From CBDFNC01 sp965249895 (GTDB lineage Bacteria > Pseudomonadota > Gammaproteobacteria > Enterobacterales > CBDFNC01), in NCBI GenBank assembly GCA_965249895.1, contig CBDFNC010000005.1:1674001-1738000 (forward strand): a DNA stretch of 64,000 nucleotides, given 5' to 3'. Position numbers and translations under genes: made by a program. The notes beneath the pieces are model-generated. The model did not search any database and had not been told where the DNA came from. It was given only the letters and a program-made list of their open reading frames with translations. This document shows, one piece after another, positions 17,401 through 25,458 of this stretch. Within the stretch, counting starts at the first letter, position 1. Each line of letters opens with the position of its first letter.

Positions 17401-18908
17401 TCGATATTAAGGAGATCAATCCAAACTGCCTGGTTTCAGTCAAACTGGTTTCTGAACCAGGTGTCGGCACCATAGCCACAGGGGTCGCCAAAGCGTACGC
17501 GGATTTGATCACCGTATCCGGTTATGACGGCGGCACAGGTGCCAGCCCTATCACCTCGGTGAAGTATGCCGGTAGCCCGTGGGAATTAGGCCTGACCGAA
17601 ACCCATCAGGCGCTGGTGGAAAACGGCTTAAGACATAAGGTACGCCTGCAAGTGGACGGTGGATTAAAAACCGGACTGGATATTATTAAAGCCGCCATTT
17701 TAGGCGCCGAAGCCTTTGGATTTGGTACCGGGCCTATGGTGGCCCTGGGCTGTAAATACCTGCGTATTTGTCACCTGAACAACTGCGCGACGGGTATTGC
17801 CACACAGGATGAGAAACTGCGCCGCGATCACTATCACGGCTTACCGGAAATGGCCATGAACTACTTTAAGTTTATTGCCGTGGAAGCGCGCGAACTCATG
17901 GCTGAGCTGGGTGTGGAAAAAATAACGGATCTGATTGGCAGAACCGACCTGTTAGAAATATTGCCGGGTTTAACCGCCAAACAACAAAAGCTCCATCTCG
18001 ATGATCTGCTCTATGCACCGAAACCTACGGCAGACGGCGGTTTATATTGCCAGCAGGCGAACCCGCCGTTCGATAAAGGTGAACTGAACCGGGCGTTGCT
18101 GGAGGAGCTGGGGCAATCCATAGCAGCAAAATCGGGCGCCACCGCTTGCTACAACATCAAAAATACAGATCGCTCCGTGGGTGCGTTACTTTCCGGTGAA
18201 ATAGCCAAATTACACGGCAACCAGGGAATGGCGACCAACCCAATCAAGGTCTATCTCGACGGCACGGCGGGACAGAGTTTTGGGGTCTGGAATGCCGGAG
18301 GCCTCGAGTTATACCTCACGGGTGACGCCAATGACTATGTGGGTAAAGGCATGGCTGGCGGTAAAATCGTGGTGAGAAACCATGTGGGCGTCAGCTTTAA
18401 ATCCCATCAAGCCTCGATCATCGGTAACACCTGCCTATACGGCGCCACCGGTGGCCACCTGTTTGCTGCCGGTTGTGCCGGTGAGCGTTTTGCCGTGCGA
18501 AACTCAGGTGCCTTCGCTGTGGTAGAGGGCATAGGTGATAACGGCTGTGAATATATGACCGGCGGCATTGTCACCGTATTGGGTCATACCGGGGTTAACT
18601 TTGGCGCGGGTATGACGGGAGGTTTTGCTTATGTCCTCGATGAAGACGGCCAATTTGAGAAAAAGCTAAACGGTGAACTTGTGGAGCAGATAAAACTCAG
18701 CAGCCTGGTTATCCACCAGGAGCACCTGAGGGGCATTATCGTCAGACACCTGGATGAAACGGGAAGTGACAGGGCGCAAGAAATCTTGTCCAACTTCAAC
18801 CTCTTTCTTCCCAAGTTCAAGCTGATCAAACCAAAAACAGCCAATTTATCGTCTTTGCTGGGGCATCAAACCCTGTCCACCGCAGAGCTTAGGGTTCAGG
18901 CAGAATAA
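14454..18908 (+). CDS. gltB: Glutamate synthase (NADPH) large subunit
   Basis: Makes glutamate from glutamine and 2-oxoglutarate together with GltD. The 1,484-residue protein starts with a 12-residue propeptide ending EKDN, followed by the catalytic Cys13 of the class II glutaminase domain (CGFGLIAH). The central and FMN-binding synthase domains follow. The 3Fe-4S cysteines are in LGCKYLRICHLNNCATGI near residues 1098-1110. The C-terminal domain has the repeated GG-rich beta-helix (VGKGMAGGKIVV, MTGGIVTVLGHTG). The start has a strong GGAGG. Downstream, the gltB-gltD junction is duplicated before gltD begins. Confidence 0.97.
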   Translation: MSVYDPSLEKDNCGFGLIAHMDGEASHKLVRVAISALDRMKHRGGIAADGKTGDGCGLLMQKPDSFFRAIAEESNWSLSRKYAVGTIFLSQDPSQAQLARKIIQEELEKETLTLAGWRPVPVNPDILGEIAVASLPQIEQVFVNAPTGWKSADLERRLYLARRRIEKRVADDDFYIASLSNLVTIYKGLVMPEDLPKFYLDLADIRLESAICLFHQRFSTNTSPRWPLAQPFRFLAHNGEINTIQGNRQWAQARSYKFSSPLLPDMKDAAPYVNLSGSDSSSLDNMMELFLAGGMDLFRAFRLLVPPAWQKHPAMDAELKAFYDFNSMHMEPWDGPAGIVMTDGRYAACGLDRNGLRPSRYVITKNRFITLASEVGIWDYAADEVVEKGRVGPGELFVIDTKTSKVWTSFDIDQDLKSRHPYQDWLAQNSKRLTPFEQMDESQIGNCELDETTLLSYQKQFGYSAEELDQVIRVLGENGQEAVGSMGDDTPMAVLSSKSRNLYDYFRQKFAQVTNPPIDPLRENHVMSLATCIGQEQNVFNETTGHANRVMFDSPILLYSDFKQLIALDKNHYKTQLVSLNYQPEEGLKNAVFRITEEAKTAAQAGAVLLVLSDRDISTGTLPVPAAMAVGAVQKCLVDNNLRCDTNILVETASTRDPHQFAVLLGFGATAIYPYLAYEVLGKMVEKGLIAHSLTQAIVNFRNGINKGLYKIMSKMGISTIASYRCSQLFEAIGIHQDVVEQCFKGVTSRIQGANFDDFQQDLINLNRLAWIKRKPLPQGGLLKYVHGQEYHAYNPDVVRTLQKAVKSGLYSDYKDYATAVNNRPVSSLRDLLTLKPGKAISLENVEPAESLYTRFDSAAMSIGALGPEAHEALAIAMNTLGGRSNSGEGGEDPARFGNNRMSKIKQIASGRFGVTPHYLMNAEVIQIKVAQGAKPGEGGQLPGHKVTAQIAKLRYSVPGVTLISPPPHHDIYSIEDLAQLIFDIKEINPNCLVSVKLVSEPGVGTIATGVAKAYADLITVSGYDGGTGASPITSVKYAGSPWELGLTETHQALVENGLRHKVRLQVDGGLKTGLDIIKAAILGAEAFGFGTGPMVALGCKYLRICHLNNCATGIATQDEKLRRDHYHGLPEMAMNYFKFIAVEARELMAELGVEKITDLIGRTDLLEILPGLTAKQQKLHLDDLLYAPKPTADGGLYCQQANPPFDKGELNRALLEELGQSIAAKSGATACYNIKNTDRSVGALLSGEIAKLHGNQGMATNPIKVYLDGTAGQSFGVWNAGGLELYLTGDANDYVGKGMAGGKIVVRNHVGVSFKSHQASIIGNTCLYGATGGHLFAAGCAGERFAVRNSGAFAVVEGIGDNGCEYMTGGIVTVLGHTGVNFGAGMTGGFAYVLDEDGQFEKKLNGELVEQIKLSSLVIHQEHLRGIIVRHLDETGSDRAQEILSNFNLFLPKFKLIKPKTANLSSLLGHQTLSTAELRVQAE

Positions 18909-18917
18909 GGAATACTC

Positions 18918-19001
18918 ATGAGCCAGCAAGATATATTTCAATTTATGGGAACTAGCAGCCGACAGAGCTCGGGGTTCAGGCAGAGTAAGGAGCTCTCATG
19001 A
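18918..19001 (+). CDS. Small open frame copying the gltD start (27 residues)
   Basis: This begins MSQQDIFQF, nearly the gltD start (MSQNVFQF), then reads through the duplicated gltB tail. It ends in TGA at 18999-19001, overlapping the next ATG at 18998 (ATGA). It has its own TAAGGA ribosome binding site 6-7 bases before the ATG. The peptide may be made, but no function can be assigned; it looks like a by-product of duplication that keeps ribosomes coupled through to gltD. Confidence 0.45.
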   Translation: MSQQDIFQFMGTSSRQSSGFRQSKELS

Positions 19002-19063
19002 GCCAGCAAGATATATTTCAATTTATGGGAATTAACTGCCAGCAGAGTAAGGAGTCCTCATGA
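18998..19063 (+). CDS. Second small open frame copying the gltD start (21 residues)
   Basis: Begins MSQQDIFQFMG and ends in TGA at 19061-19063, overlapping the gltD ATG at 19060 by ATGA. Preceded by TAAGGAG. With the previous small frame it forms a relay of overlapping stops and starts leading into gltD. Function unknown; it may only couple translation. Confidence 0.45.
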   Translation: MSQQDIFQFMGINCQQSKESS

Positions 19064-20475
19064 GCCAGAACGTATTTCAATTTATCGATGTACAAAGGGT
19101 CGATCCGCCAAAGAAACCGATAAAAGCCAGAAAAACGGAATTTATCGAGATCTACGAACCCTTTGATGATAGCCAGGCGCAGATGCAATCTGACCGCTGC
19201 CTGGAGTGTGGCAACCCTTATTGTGAATGGAAGTGCCCGGTCCATAACTATATCCCCAACTGGTTAAAGCTGGTTAACGAAGGCAAGGTGCTGGAAGCCG
19301 TTGAGCTTTGTCACCAGACCAACAGCCTACCGGAAGTGTGTGGCCGGGTTTGCCCACAGGACAGGTTATGTGAAGGCTCCTGTACGCTGAATGACGATTT
19401 TGGCGCCGTTACTATCGGTAATGTGGAAAAATACATTACCGAGCAAGCCTTTAAGATGGGCTGGCGACCAGACATGAGCCAGGTGGAGCAAACGGACAAA
19501 AGAGTCGCCGTCATCGGCGCCGGTCCCGCCGGCCTTGCCTGTGCCGATGTCCTGGTGCGCAACGGGGTAAAACCCCTGGTGTTTGACCGTCACCCTGAAA
19601 TTGGCGGCCTGCTGACTTTTGGTATCCCCTCATTTAAGCTGGAGAAATCGGTGCTGATCCGCCGCAGGGAAGTCTTTACGGATATGGGCATTGAGTTCCA
19701 GCTGAATACAGAAGTCGGTAAAGACGTGAGCTTCCAGTCGTTGGTGGATGAATATGACGCGGTATTTGTCGGCATAGGCACCTACAAAAATATGCGCGCC
19801 GGACTGGAAAATGAAGACGCCAAGGGTGTGTACGATGCACTTCCCTTTCTGATTGCCAATATCAATCGCCTGATGGGCTTCGAAAAAAGCCAGGCAGACT
19901 TTATCGATATGAAAGGTAAAAAGGTGGTGGTACTGGGCGGCGGTGATACTGCCATGGACTGTGTTCGTACTTCCATCCGTCAGAGCGCCAGCCAGGTTCA
20001 GTGTGCTTATCGCCGTGACGAAGCCAATATGCCAGGCTCCAAGCGGGAAGTTCAAAACGCCAAAGAGGAAGGGGTGGAGTTCCTGTGGAATGTTCAGCCT
20101 CTGGGTATTGAAGTCGATGACCAGGGAGAGGTTACCGGTGTCAGAGCGGTAAGAACCCAACTGGGTGAGCCCGATGCAAACGGTCGTCGCCGCCCGGAGC
20201 CGGTGAAGAATAGTGAACATGTGCTGGCGGCTGACGCCGTGATCATGGCCTTTGGTTTCCAACCCAACCCACCAGCCTGGTTAGGGGAATACGGCGTTAA
20301 GTTGGATCAGTGGGACCGAATTAAAGCCCCCGAGCACAGCGACTACCCCTATCAGACCAGTAATGAGAAGATCTTTGCCGGTGGTGATGCGGTTCGCGGT
20401 TCAGACCTTGTGGTCACCGCTATCGACGAAGGCAGAAAAGCAGCCGATGGTATTATGGACTTTCTGAAAGTCTGA
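19060..20475 (+). CDS. gltD: Glutamate synthase (NADPH) small subunit
   Basis: Flavoprotein that passes electrons from NADPH to GltB. It has 471 residues, as usual for the family. N-terminal cysteines for the 4Fe-4S clusters are in CLECGNPYCEWKCP and CGRVCPQDRLCEGSC. The FAD-binding loop is AVIGAGPAGLACA near residue 150 and the NADPH loop is VVVLGGGDTAMDCVR near 290. A C-terminal FAGGDAVRGSDLVVTAI motif is present. The start is the third of three similar ATGAGCCAG starts in tandem; only this one continues into the full protein. A strong hairpin terminator follows. Confidence 0.96.
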   Translation: MSQNVFQFIDVQRVDPPKKPIKARKTEFIEIYEPFDDSQAQMQSDRCLECGNPYCEWKCPVHNYIPNWLKLVNEGKVLEAVELCHQTNSLPEVCGRVCPQDRLCEGSCTLNDDFGAVTIGNVEKYITEQAFKMGWRPDMSQVEQTDKRVAVIGAGPAGLACADVLVRNGVKPLVFDRHPEIGGLLTFGIPSFKLEKSVLIRRREVFTDMGIEFQLNTEVGKDVSFQSLVDEYDAVFVGIGTYKNMRAGLENEDAKGVYDALPFLIANINRLMGFEKSQADFIDMKGKKVVVLGGGDTAMDCVRTSIRQSASQVQCAYRRDEANMPGSKREVQNAKEEGVEFLWNVQPLGIEVDDQGEVTGVRAVRTQLGEPDANGRRRPEPVKNSEHVLAADAVIMAFGFQPNPPAWLGEYGVKLDQWDRIKAPEHSDYPYQTSNEKIFAGGDAVRGSDLVVTAIDEGRKAADGIMDFLKV

Positions 20476-20496
20476 TAACGCTATATTTCGGACAAC

Positions 20497-20537
20497 AAAA
20501 AGCCCACTGAAAAATTATTTTCAGTGGGCTTTTTTTA
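20497..20537. terminator. Bidirectional terminator between gltD and tyrS
   Basis: A perfect stem of GCCCACTG/CAGTGGGC extended by A/T pairs (20497-20513 with 20518-20534) is flanked by an A-run on the left and a T-run on the right. It lies between two convergent genes and suits termination in both directions. Confidence 0.9.
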
Positions 20538-20555
20538 TCATTAAAAGGGGGAAGC

Positions 20556-21836
20556 TTAACCCCAGATAAACAGGTTAAATAACTTCTTACCGCGCTTGAT
20601 TAAGGTATATTTACCGAACAGAGCATTGTCTTTGCTTAATACGGCTTGTGCATCAGCAATCTTTTCACCATTCACCGAAACCGCATTATTACCGATAAAC
20701 TCACGCGCCATTTTATTGGACTTGGCCAGCTCAGAAGCCGTTAACAGCTCGATAAGCGACTGCTCACTCGCTGCGACTTGTGTGGTCGGCAAACCGTCCT
20801 GTGCCAGCTGACCCAGATCAGATTCGCTTAACTGGCTCAGATCACCTGAAAATAGTGCATTGGTAATACGCTCGGCCGAAACCAGGCCTTCTTCGCCATG
20901 CACTAAGCGGGTCACTTCTTTGGCCAGAATGCCCTGGGCTTCTGGGCGACCTTGCGCCTGCTTGTCATTCTCTTCAATTTCGGCAATTTGCTCGACGCTT
21001 AAGAAAGTAAAGAAACGCAGGAATTCATATACGTCCGCATCCGCCGTATTGATCCAGAACTGGTAGAAAGCGTATGGGGATGTCTTACTCGGATCCAACC
21101 AAATCGTACCGGATTCCGTTTTACCAAATTTAGTGCCGTCCGACTTGGTGACCAGGGGTAAGGTAAGGCCAAACACCTGAGATTGGTTCATTCGACGGGT
21201 AAGGTCTATACCACCGGTAATGTTGCCCCACTGATCAGAGCCACCAATTTGTAACGTACACGTCTTGGCTTTGTTTAACGCCGCAAAGTCGTATGACTGA
21301 AGTAGCATATAGCTGAACTCGGTAAACGAGATACCGGAGCCTTCACGTTCGATACGCTGCTTCACCGACTCTTTCTGGATCATGGCGTTAACACTGAAGT
21401 GTTTACCCACATCGCGCATAAAACTGATCACGTCCATCTGACCAATCCAATCCAGGTTGTTCACCACTTCCGCGCCGGACCTCGTGTCATTAAAATCGAT
21501 AAACTGGCTCACCTGAGTCTGAATTTTACTTACCCAGTCGGCCACTATATCCGATGTGTTTAACTGACGCTCAGCCGCTTTAAAGCTAGGGTCTCCAATC
21601 AGGCCTGTAGCACCGCCTACCAGGGCTAACGGCTTATGGCCTGCTTGCTGAAAACGCTTGAGCACTAGCAGAGGAACCAGGCTACCTATATGCAGGCTGT
21701 CTGCGGTGGGATCAAAACCACAATAAAGAGTACGACAGCCAGTTGAAAGGTGCTCAGCCAATTCCTCGTCTGCGGTGCACTGGGCGACCAGGCCACGAGC
21801 CTTAAGATCTTCAATTAGTTCATTTGTTGCTGTCAT
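20556..21836 (-). CDS. tyrS: Tyrosyl-tRNA synthetase
   Basis: Charges tRNA-Tyr with tyrosine; class I synthetase. With the ATG at 21836 the protein is 426 residues (E. coli 424); a TTG ten codons upstream is possible but less likely. The HIGH-type motif is in FDPTADSLHIGSLVPL near residue 45, the tyrosine pocket in QSYDFAALN and QIGGSDQWGNI, and the KMSKS-type loop is KFGKTES near 235. A C-terminal S4 RNA-binding domain (SNKMAREFIGNNAVSVNG) is present. In many Alteromonadales tyrS lies next to an M23 peptidase gene; here that peptidase is 41 kb away, beyond the siderophore island. Confidence 0.96.
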   Translation of the reverse strand: MTATNELIEDLKARGLVAQCTADEELAEHLSTGCRTLYCGFDPTADSLHIGSLVPLLVLKRFQQAGHKPLALVGGATGLIGDPSFKAAERQLNTSDIVADWVSKIQTQVSQFIDFNDTRSGAEVVNNLDWIGQMDVISFMRDVGKHFSVNAMIQKESVKQRIEREGSGISFTEFSYMLLQSYDFAALNKAKTCTLQIGGSDQWGNITGGIDLTRRMNQSQVFGLTLPLVTKSDGTKFGKTESGTIWLDPSKTSPYAFYQFWINTADADVYEFLRFFTFLSVEQIAEIEENDKQAQGRPEAQGILAKEVTRLVHGEEGLVSAERITNALFSGDLSQLSESDLGQLAQDGLPTTQVAASEQSLIELLTASELAKSNKMAREFIGNNAVSVNGEKIADAQAVLSKDNALFGKYTLIKRGKKLFNLFIWG

Positions 21837-22020
21837 ACCTAAACCTGCTTTTATATTTGATACCAAGAGAACCTGTAGCTGCCTGGTAATATTTCGGTCA
21901 TGTTAAATTTAAGCGGTCGATATTACACTTAACGGGCGCGCAAAAAAACCGCTAGCTGAAGACAAACTCAAGTTTGTGTTAGCATTAGTGCCAAAGAGAC
22001 TCAATTAAATAAGTGACACC

Positions 22021-22716
22021 ATGAAAATTGGCATTATCGGCGCAATGGAGCAAGAAGTAACCTTGCTTCGCGACCAAATGGAAAACCTGGGAACCTTCAC
22101 CCAGGCTGGCTGCGAATTTTATTCCGGTCAGCTAAACGGGGCCAATGTTGTGCTGACAAAATCGGGAATAGGCAAAGTGGCAGCCGCTGTGGCCACCACC
22201 TTATTACTGGAGCACTACAAGCCTGATGTTATCATCAACACAGGCTCTGCCGGTGGCTACGATCAGAAGCTCAACGTGGGTGATGTGGTGATCTCTTCCG
22301 AGGTTCGTCATCACGATGTGGACTTAACTGTATTCGGTTATGAAATTGGCCAGGTTCCCCGTATGCCAGCCGCCTTTATACCAGAGAAAAAACTGGTTGA
22401 TATCGCCAGAGACAGCATCCACGCGGTTGAAAACGTACAGGTAGTGGAAGGCCTGATCTGTACCGGCGACACTTTTATGTCTGATCCGGCCAAAGTGGAA
22501 TACGCCCGCAACAACTTCCCCTCTATGTCGGCTGTAGAAATGGAAGCCGCGGCGATAGCCCAGGTCTGTCATCAGTTCGAAGTGCCCTTTGTGGTGATCC
22601 GATCTTTGTCTGATATAGCAGGCAAAGAATCCGGCCAGTCCTTCGAGGAATACCTGGTTATCGCAGCCAAGCATTCATCCGCCATGGTGGTGGAAATGCT
22701 TAAACGTCTGGCCTGA
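22021..22716 (+). CDS. mtnN: 5'-methylthioadenosine / S-adenosylhomocysteine nucleosidase
   Basis: Cleaves MTA and SAH to adenine and the thioribose compounds, clearing by-products of SAM use. At 231 residues it is typical (E. coli 232). Catalytic features are present: Glu in GAMEQEV near residue 11, SAVEMEAAAIAQ near 170, and Asp in SLSDIAGK near 198. First gene of a three-gene operon: the cobD-like gene starts on the last base of its stop codon. Divergent from tyrS. Confidence 0.95.
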   Translation: MKIGIIGAMEQEVTLLRDQMENLGTFTQAGCEFYSGQLNGANVVLTKSGIGKVAAAVATTLLLEHYKPDVIINTGSAGGYDQKLNVGDVVISSEVRHHDVDLTVFGYEIGQVPRMPAAFIPEKKLVDIARDSIHAVENVQVVEGLICTGDTFMSDPAKVEYARNNFPSMSAVEMEAAAIAQVCHQFEVPFVVIRSLSDIAGKESGQSFEEYLVIAAKHSSAMVVEMLKRLA

Positions 22717-23687
22717 TGGCTGAGCTGGAAGCGCTGATATTAGGGGGTTCACTGCCGACCTTGAGTCTGGCGGTGCTAGCCAGCTTTTTTATCGCTATTC
22801 CGGCGAATTACCAACCCAGTAAAGGTATTACCTATCTGCTGGGTGTATTTGCCACTAAAGTAGCCAAAAACGACCGCCCCGCTGCACAGCAACGAGTTGC
22901 TGGTGGTTTAGCCATACTGGTTATCTTGTTTCCTACCCTGGCGGTTACCTGGAGCCTGAAAGAGATCGCGTTATTTCCCCAATTTTTCGATTTTTTGCTT
23001 CTTTTTCTATTGTTAAGCTGGAAATCTGAACTGCTCCAGTTCAAGGGTATTTATCAAGCTCAATTATTAACAGAAAAAGCAGTGGCAAGACAACAACTGG
23101 CTAACCTGACCTTAAGGGAAACCCATTCCCTGTCCGCCCTGGGGATAAATAAAGCCTGTATCGAAGCAATCACGCTACGCCTGGCGGGCAGCTGGTTTGG
23201 GGTGTTTTTCTGGTTTGTTTTGGGGGGGATTTACGCTGCTCTGGTTTTTCGCCTGCTGCAACTAATGAATCTGAGCTGGAATCGAAAGCTCAAGGCATAT
23301 CGCCATTTTGGTAGTATCGCCTACCGCAGCTATAACCTGCTTTGCTTACTCCCTTACGGGTTCCTGGCCTTCACCCTAGCCCTATACGGGAACACTGGTG
23401 CTGCCTTAAGGGCTATTTTCAGACAGAGTTCAGTCTGGCCAAGAAGCAGCTCGGGTGCCATATTGGCAAGCCTGGCAGCGAGTATAAATATCCAGTTAGG
23501 TGGTCCCAGACTCTACCAGGGACAAAAAGTAGATTACCCAAGGTTAGGTAACGCCAACTCGGCAGAGGTCAAGCATTTGAAACTGACCCTTTCCCGTCTA
23601 ACCCAGGCTGCCAGCCTCTGGTTCGTTATATACCTTTTGTTATATAGTTCAATGATAATTTTTAAACTTGAGCCAAACTGGCTTTAG
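22716..23687 (+). CDS. CobD/CbiB-like membrane protein (adenosylcobinamide-phosphate synthase family)
   Basis: Membrane protein of 323 residues with about five hydrophobic segments (around 12-30, 64-82, 88-100, 160-185, 210-228) and a last one near 298-315. Features recalling CobD/CbiB are LRLAGSWFGVFFWFVLGG, AYRSYN and the late IQLGGPRLYQG. Family members join aminopropanol phosphate to cobyric acid in B12 synthesis. No other cobalamin gene is in the window, so it may serve salvage or a side role. Overlaps mtnN by one base, so translation is coupled. Confidence 0.8.
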   Translation: MAELEALILGGSLPTLSLAVLASFFIAIPANYQPSKGITYLLGVFATKVAKNDRPAAQQRVAGGLAILVILFPTLAVTWSLKEIALFPQFFDFLLLFLLLSWKSELLQFKGIYQAQLLTEKAVARQQLANLTLRETHSLSALGINKACIEAITLRLAGSWFGVFFWFVLGGIYAALVFRLLQLMNLSWNRKLKAYRHFGSIAYRSYNLLCLLPYGFLAFTLALYGNTGAALRAIFRQSSVWPRSSSGAILASLAASINIQLGGPRLYQGQKVDYPRLGNANSAEVKHLKLTLSRLTQAASLWFVIYLLLYSSMIIFKLEPNWL

Positions 23688-23717
23688 CACAAGTTTGGCG
23701 GAATAAAGGATACATGG

Positions 23718-24095
23718 ATGAAAATAATACTAATTGCTCTATTTGGCTTACTGTCTTTTGTTACAAACGCAGAGGTTATTAGCGTTTCCCAACAGACCCT
23801 ACTGGAATGGCAAGCTAAATCCACTCAGCCCTTATTGCTGGATGTCCGTAGTAAAGAAGAATTCCAGCAGGGCCATATCCAGGGTGCGGTGAATATTCCC
23901 TACGACGAGCTACCCAAGCGGTTAAATGAAATACTTGCTTATAAGAATAAAGATGTCGTCGTATATTGTCGCTCAGGCCGCCGTGCCGGCATTGCCGAAC
24001 AATTCCTGGACTCCCAGGCATTTACCGGCCTGCACCACCTAGATGGCGATATCTTGCTTTGGCAGAAAAACCAGCTTCCTTTGGTGAAACAATAA
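23718..24095 (+). CDS. Periplasmic single-domain rhodanese
   Basis: A 125-residue protein with an N-terminal signal peptide (MKIILIALFGLLSFVTNA) and one rhodanese domain. LLLDVRSKEEFQQGHIQGAVNIPYD is split across residues 38-64, and the active-site loop VVYCRSGRRAG carries the catalytic cysteine near residue 82. Likely a sulfurtransferase or persulfide carrier in the periplasm. It follows the cobD-like gene by 30 bp and is probably the last gene of the mtnN operon; a hairpin with a T-run follows. Confidence 0.88.
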   Translation: MKIILIALFGLLSFVTNAEVISVSQQTLLEWQAKSTQPLLLDVRSKEEFQQGHIQGAVNIPYDELPKRLNEILAYKNKDVVVYCRSGRRAGIAEQFLDSQAFTGLHHLDGDILLWQKNQLPLVKQ

Positions 24096-24119
24096 CCTGC
24101 CATGTCAGCCAGCTCAGGG

Positions 24120-24371
24120 TTAGCAGGTATAGTTTACCTGCGCTTTTTGGATGGCTTGTTTCATAACCAAAACCTTACAGCCCTGATAGTCGACCTGTTC
24201 ACAGGGTTTCCAACCCAGCTGGTGATACAAGCCCCCCTGCAAGCTCTCCGTTTGCAGGTACAGCTGCCCCACCCCTAGCGAGCCAACTATCGAAATGACC
24301 CGCTCGGCCATTTGTGATACCAGCTTAATATAATAAACAGACGATACACGTACAGCATACCGGCTTGCCAT
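24120..24371 (-). pseudogene. Truncated GNAT acetyltransferase remnant
   Basis: The 83-residue frame matches only the C-terminal half of a GNAT domain: LGVGQLYLQTESLQGGLYHQLGWK and a closing KVLVMKQ. The acetyl-CoA-binding N-terminal part (usually another 60-90 residues) is not found upstream, where the minus strand has stops. It is a remnant at the left edge of the island border and probably not functional. Confidence 0.65.
24123..24148 (+). terminator. Terminator of the mtnN operon
   Basis: GCAGGTA and TACCTGC form a 7-bp stem with a five-base loop, followed by GCTTTTT on the plus strand, 28 bp after the rhodanese stop codon. It overlaps the last codons of the GNAT remnant on the other strand. 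Confidence 0.7.
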
Positions 24372-24502
24372 TCCCTTTAGAGATCAGCACCTTACTACTC
24401 GCATAGCTATGGCTCAATACTGACCATGGCTACAAAAGGATTTGAGTTAATAGTATTTTTTGACAGGCTCTTTACTGCATTAGCGTTTCGTTTGAGAAGT
24501 GG

Positions 24503-25294
24503 TTACTTAAATCGCTCCAATTTTATTTTCTCTGGCGAGAATTCAGCCAAGGAGTTATTTTCAACAGAATTCTCAAGATACTTAATAAACACATGGATAT
24601 CCGAATCGACAGGGTAATCTTTAAAGTCAAGACAAGAATATTTCCACCACTCTAACCTCAATAAATCGGAAACACTTTTTTTATCAAATCTATCGCGAAT
24701 TTTTTTGGCGGGGATCCCACCAACTATTGTGTATGGAGGAATATCTTTGGTAACAAGCGCATTTTGAGCGATAACTGCACCATCTCCAATCGTAATACCT
24801 GGCTTTAATATCACATCACCACCTATCCAAACATCATTTCCTATAGTGATCGGGTCCTCTGATTCACCGTTAAACTCTACCTGCTTTAATGCCCCCCAGT
24901 CGCTCAATATGAATGGGTATTTAGAGTATGTCACCGTACTTGTTGTAAACCTTTCAATCGGGTGCTGAGAACCAAGAACCTTCACACCAGCAGCAATTGA
25001 GCAGTACCTGCCAACGACAGTATTTTCCGGCAAGGAGCTGTAACAATACGAAAACGCTCCCATAGTCCAAAGCTGTCTTCCTTCAAGGAAGGAACAGTTT
25101 GGTTCAATTTCAACAGTATCAGCGGCTTTTATGCCTTTTAGGGTAAAACGCAAAGAATCAGAGACAGCAATATTATTGAGTTTGAAAACTTTTCTTAATT
25201 TCAAACCAAATCGTATTTTAATTTTATGAGGCATCATATACACAGAACATAAGAGTAACAAAATTGTCATAACATCATGACAGCCAGTCGCCAT
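24503..25294 (-). CDS. Hexapeptide-repeat (left-handed beta-helix) acetyltransferase
   Basis: A 263-residue protein of the CatB/Vat-like xenobiotic and sugar O-acetyltransferase group. Hexapeptide repeats are visible at about residues 90-105 (VVGRYCSIAAGVKVLG) and 147-180 (ITIGNDVWIGGDVILKPGITI, split by hydrophobic turns). The usual loop QHPIERFTTS has the catalytic-type histidine, and IPPYTIVGGIPAKKIRDRF closes the domain. The ATG at 25294 has a strong GGAGG seven bases upstream. The gene is clearly more AT-rich than its neighbours and may be a recent arrival. The substrate cannot be told; a role with the siderophore is not supported. Confidence 0.82.
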   Translation of the reverse strand: MATGCHDVMTILLLLCSVYMMPHKIKIRFGLKLRKVFKLNNIAVSDSLRFTLKGIKAADTVEIEPNCSFLEGRQLWTMGAFSYCYSSLPENTVVGRYCSIAAGVKVLGSQHPIERFTTSTVTYSKYPFILSDWGALKQVEFNGESEDPITIGNDVWIGGDVILKPGITIGDGAVIAQNALVTKDIPPYTIVGGIPAKKIRDRFDKKSVSDLLRLEWWKYSCLDFKDYPVDSDIHVFIKYLENSVENNSLAEFSPEKIKLERFK

Positions 25295-25458
25295 TTTACT
25301 TCCTCCAGGGGAGGCTGTTAAGAAAAAAGAATGATGGGCTGGATTCGTGATTATATTTAGCGCTTTATATGCATGACAATTACAACTGCGAAAATGTTGC
25401 TACCCACTCTACAACAGCTTGAATCATACCCCACTACTTCCGAGAGTGGCGTAGCAAT

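Larger units (their letters stand above)
18883..19080 (+). repeat. Tandem repeat of the gltB-gltD junction
   Basis: The segment holding the end of gltB, a ribosome binding site and the start of gltD occurs three times. The start codons lie at 18918, 18998 and 19060, giving periods of 80 and 62 bp. Each copy has TAAGGA, then ATGAGCCAG, then ATTTCAATTTAT. The second copy still contains a recognisable gltB tail (CAGAGCT, GGTTCAGGCAGA). The third copy lacks about 18 bp of it and runs on into the true gltD. This is a local duplication that left two abortive gltD starts. Confidence 0.9.

Noticed and set aside
19630..20262. Open frame of 210 codons on the minus strand inside gltD
   Set aside because: Antisense to conserved GltD motifs and without start signals; shadow.
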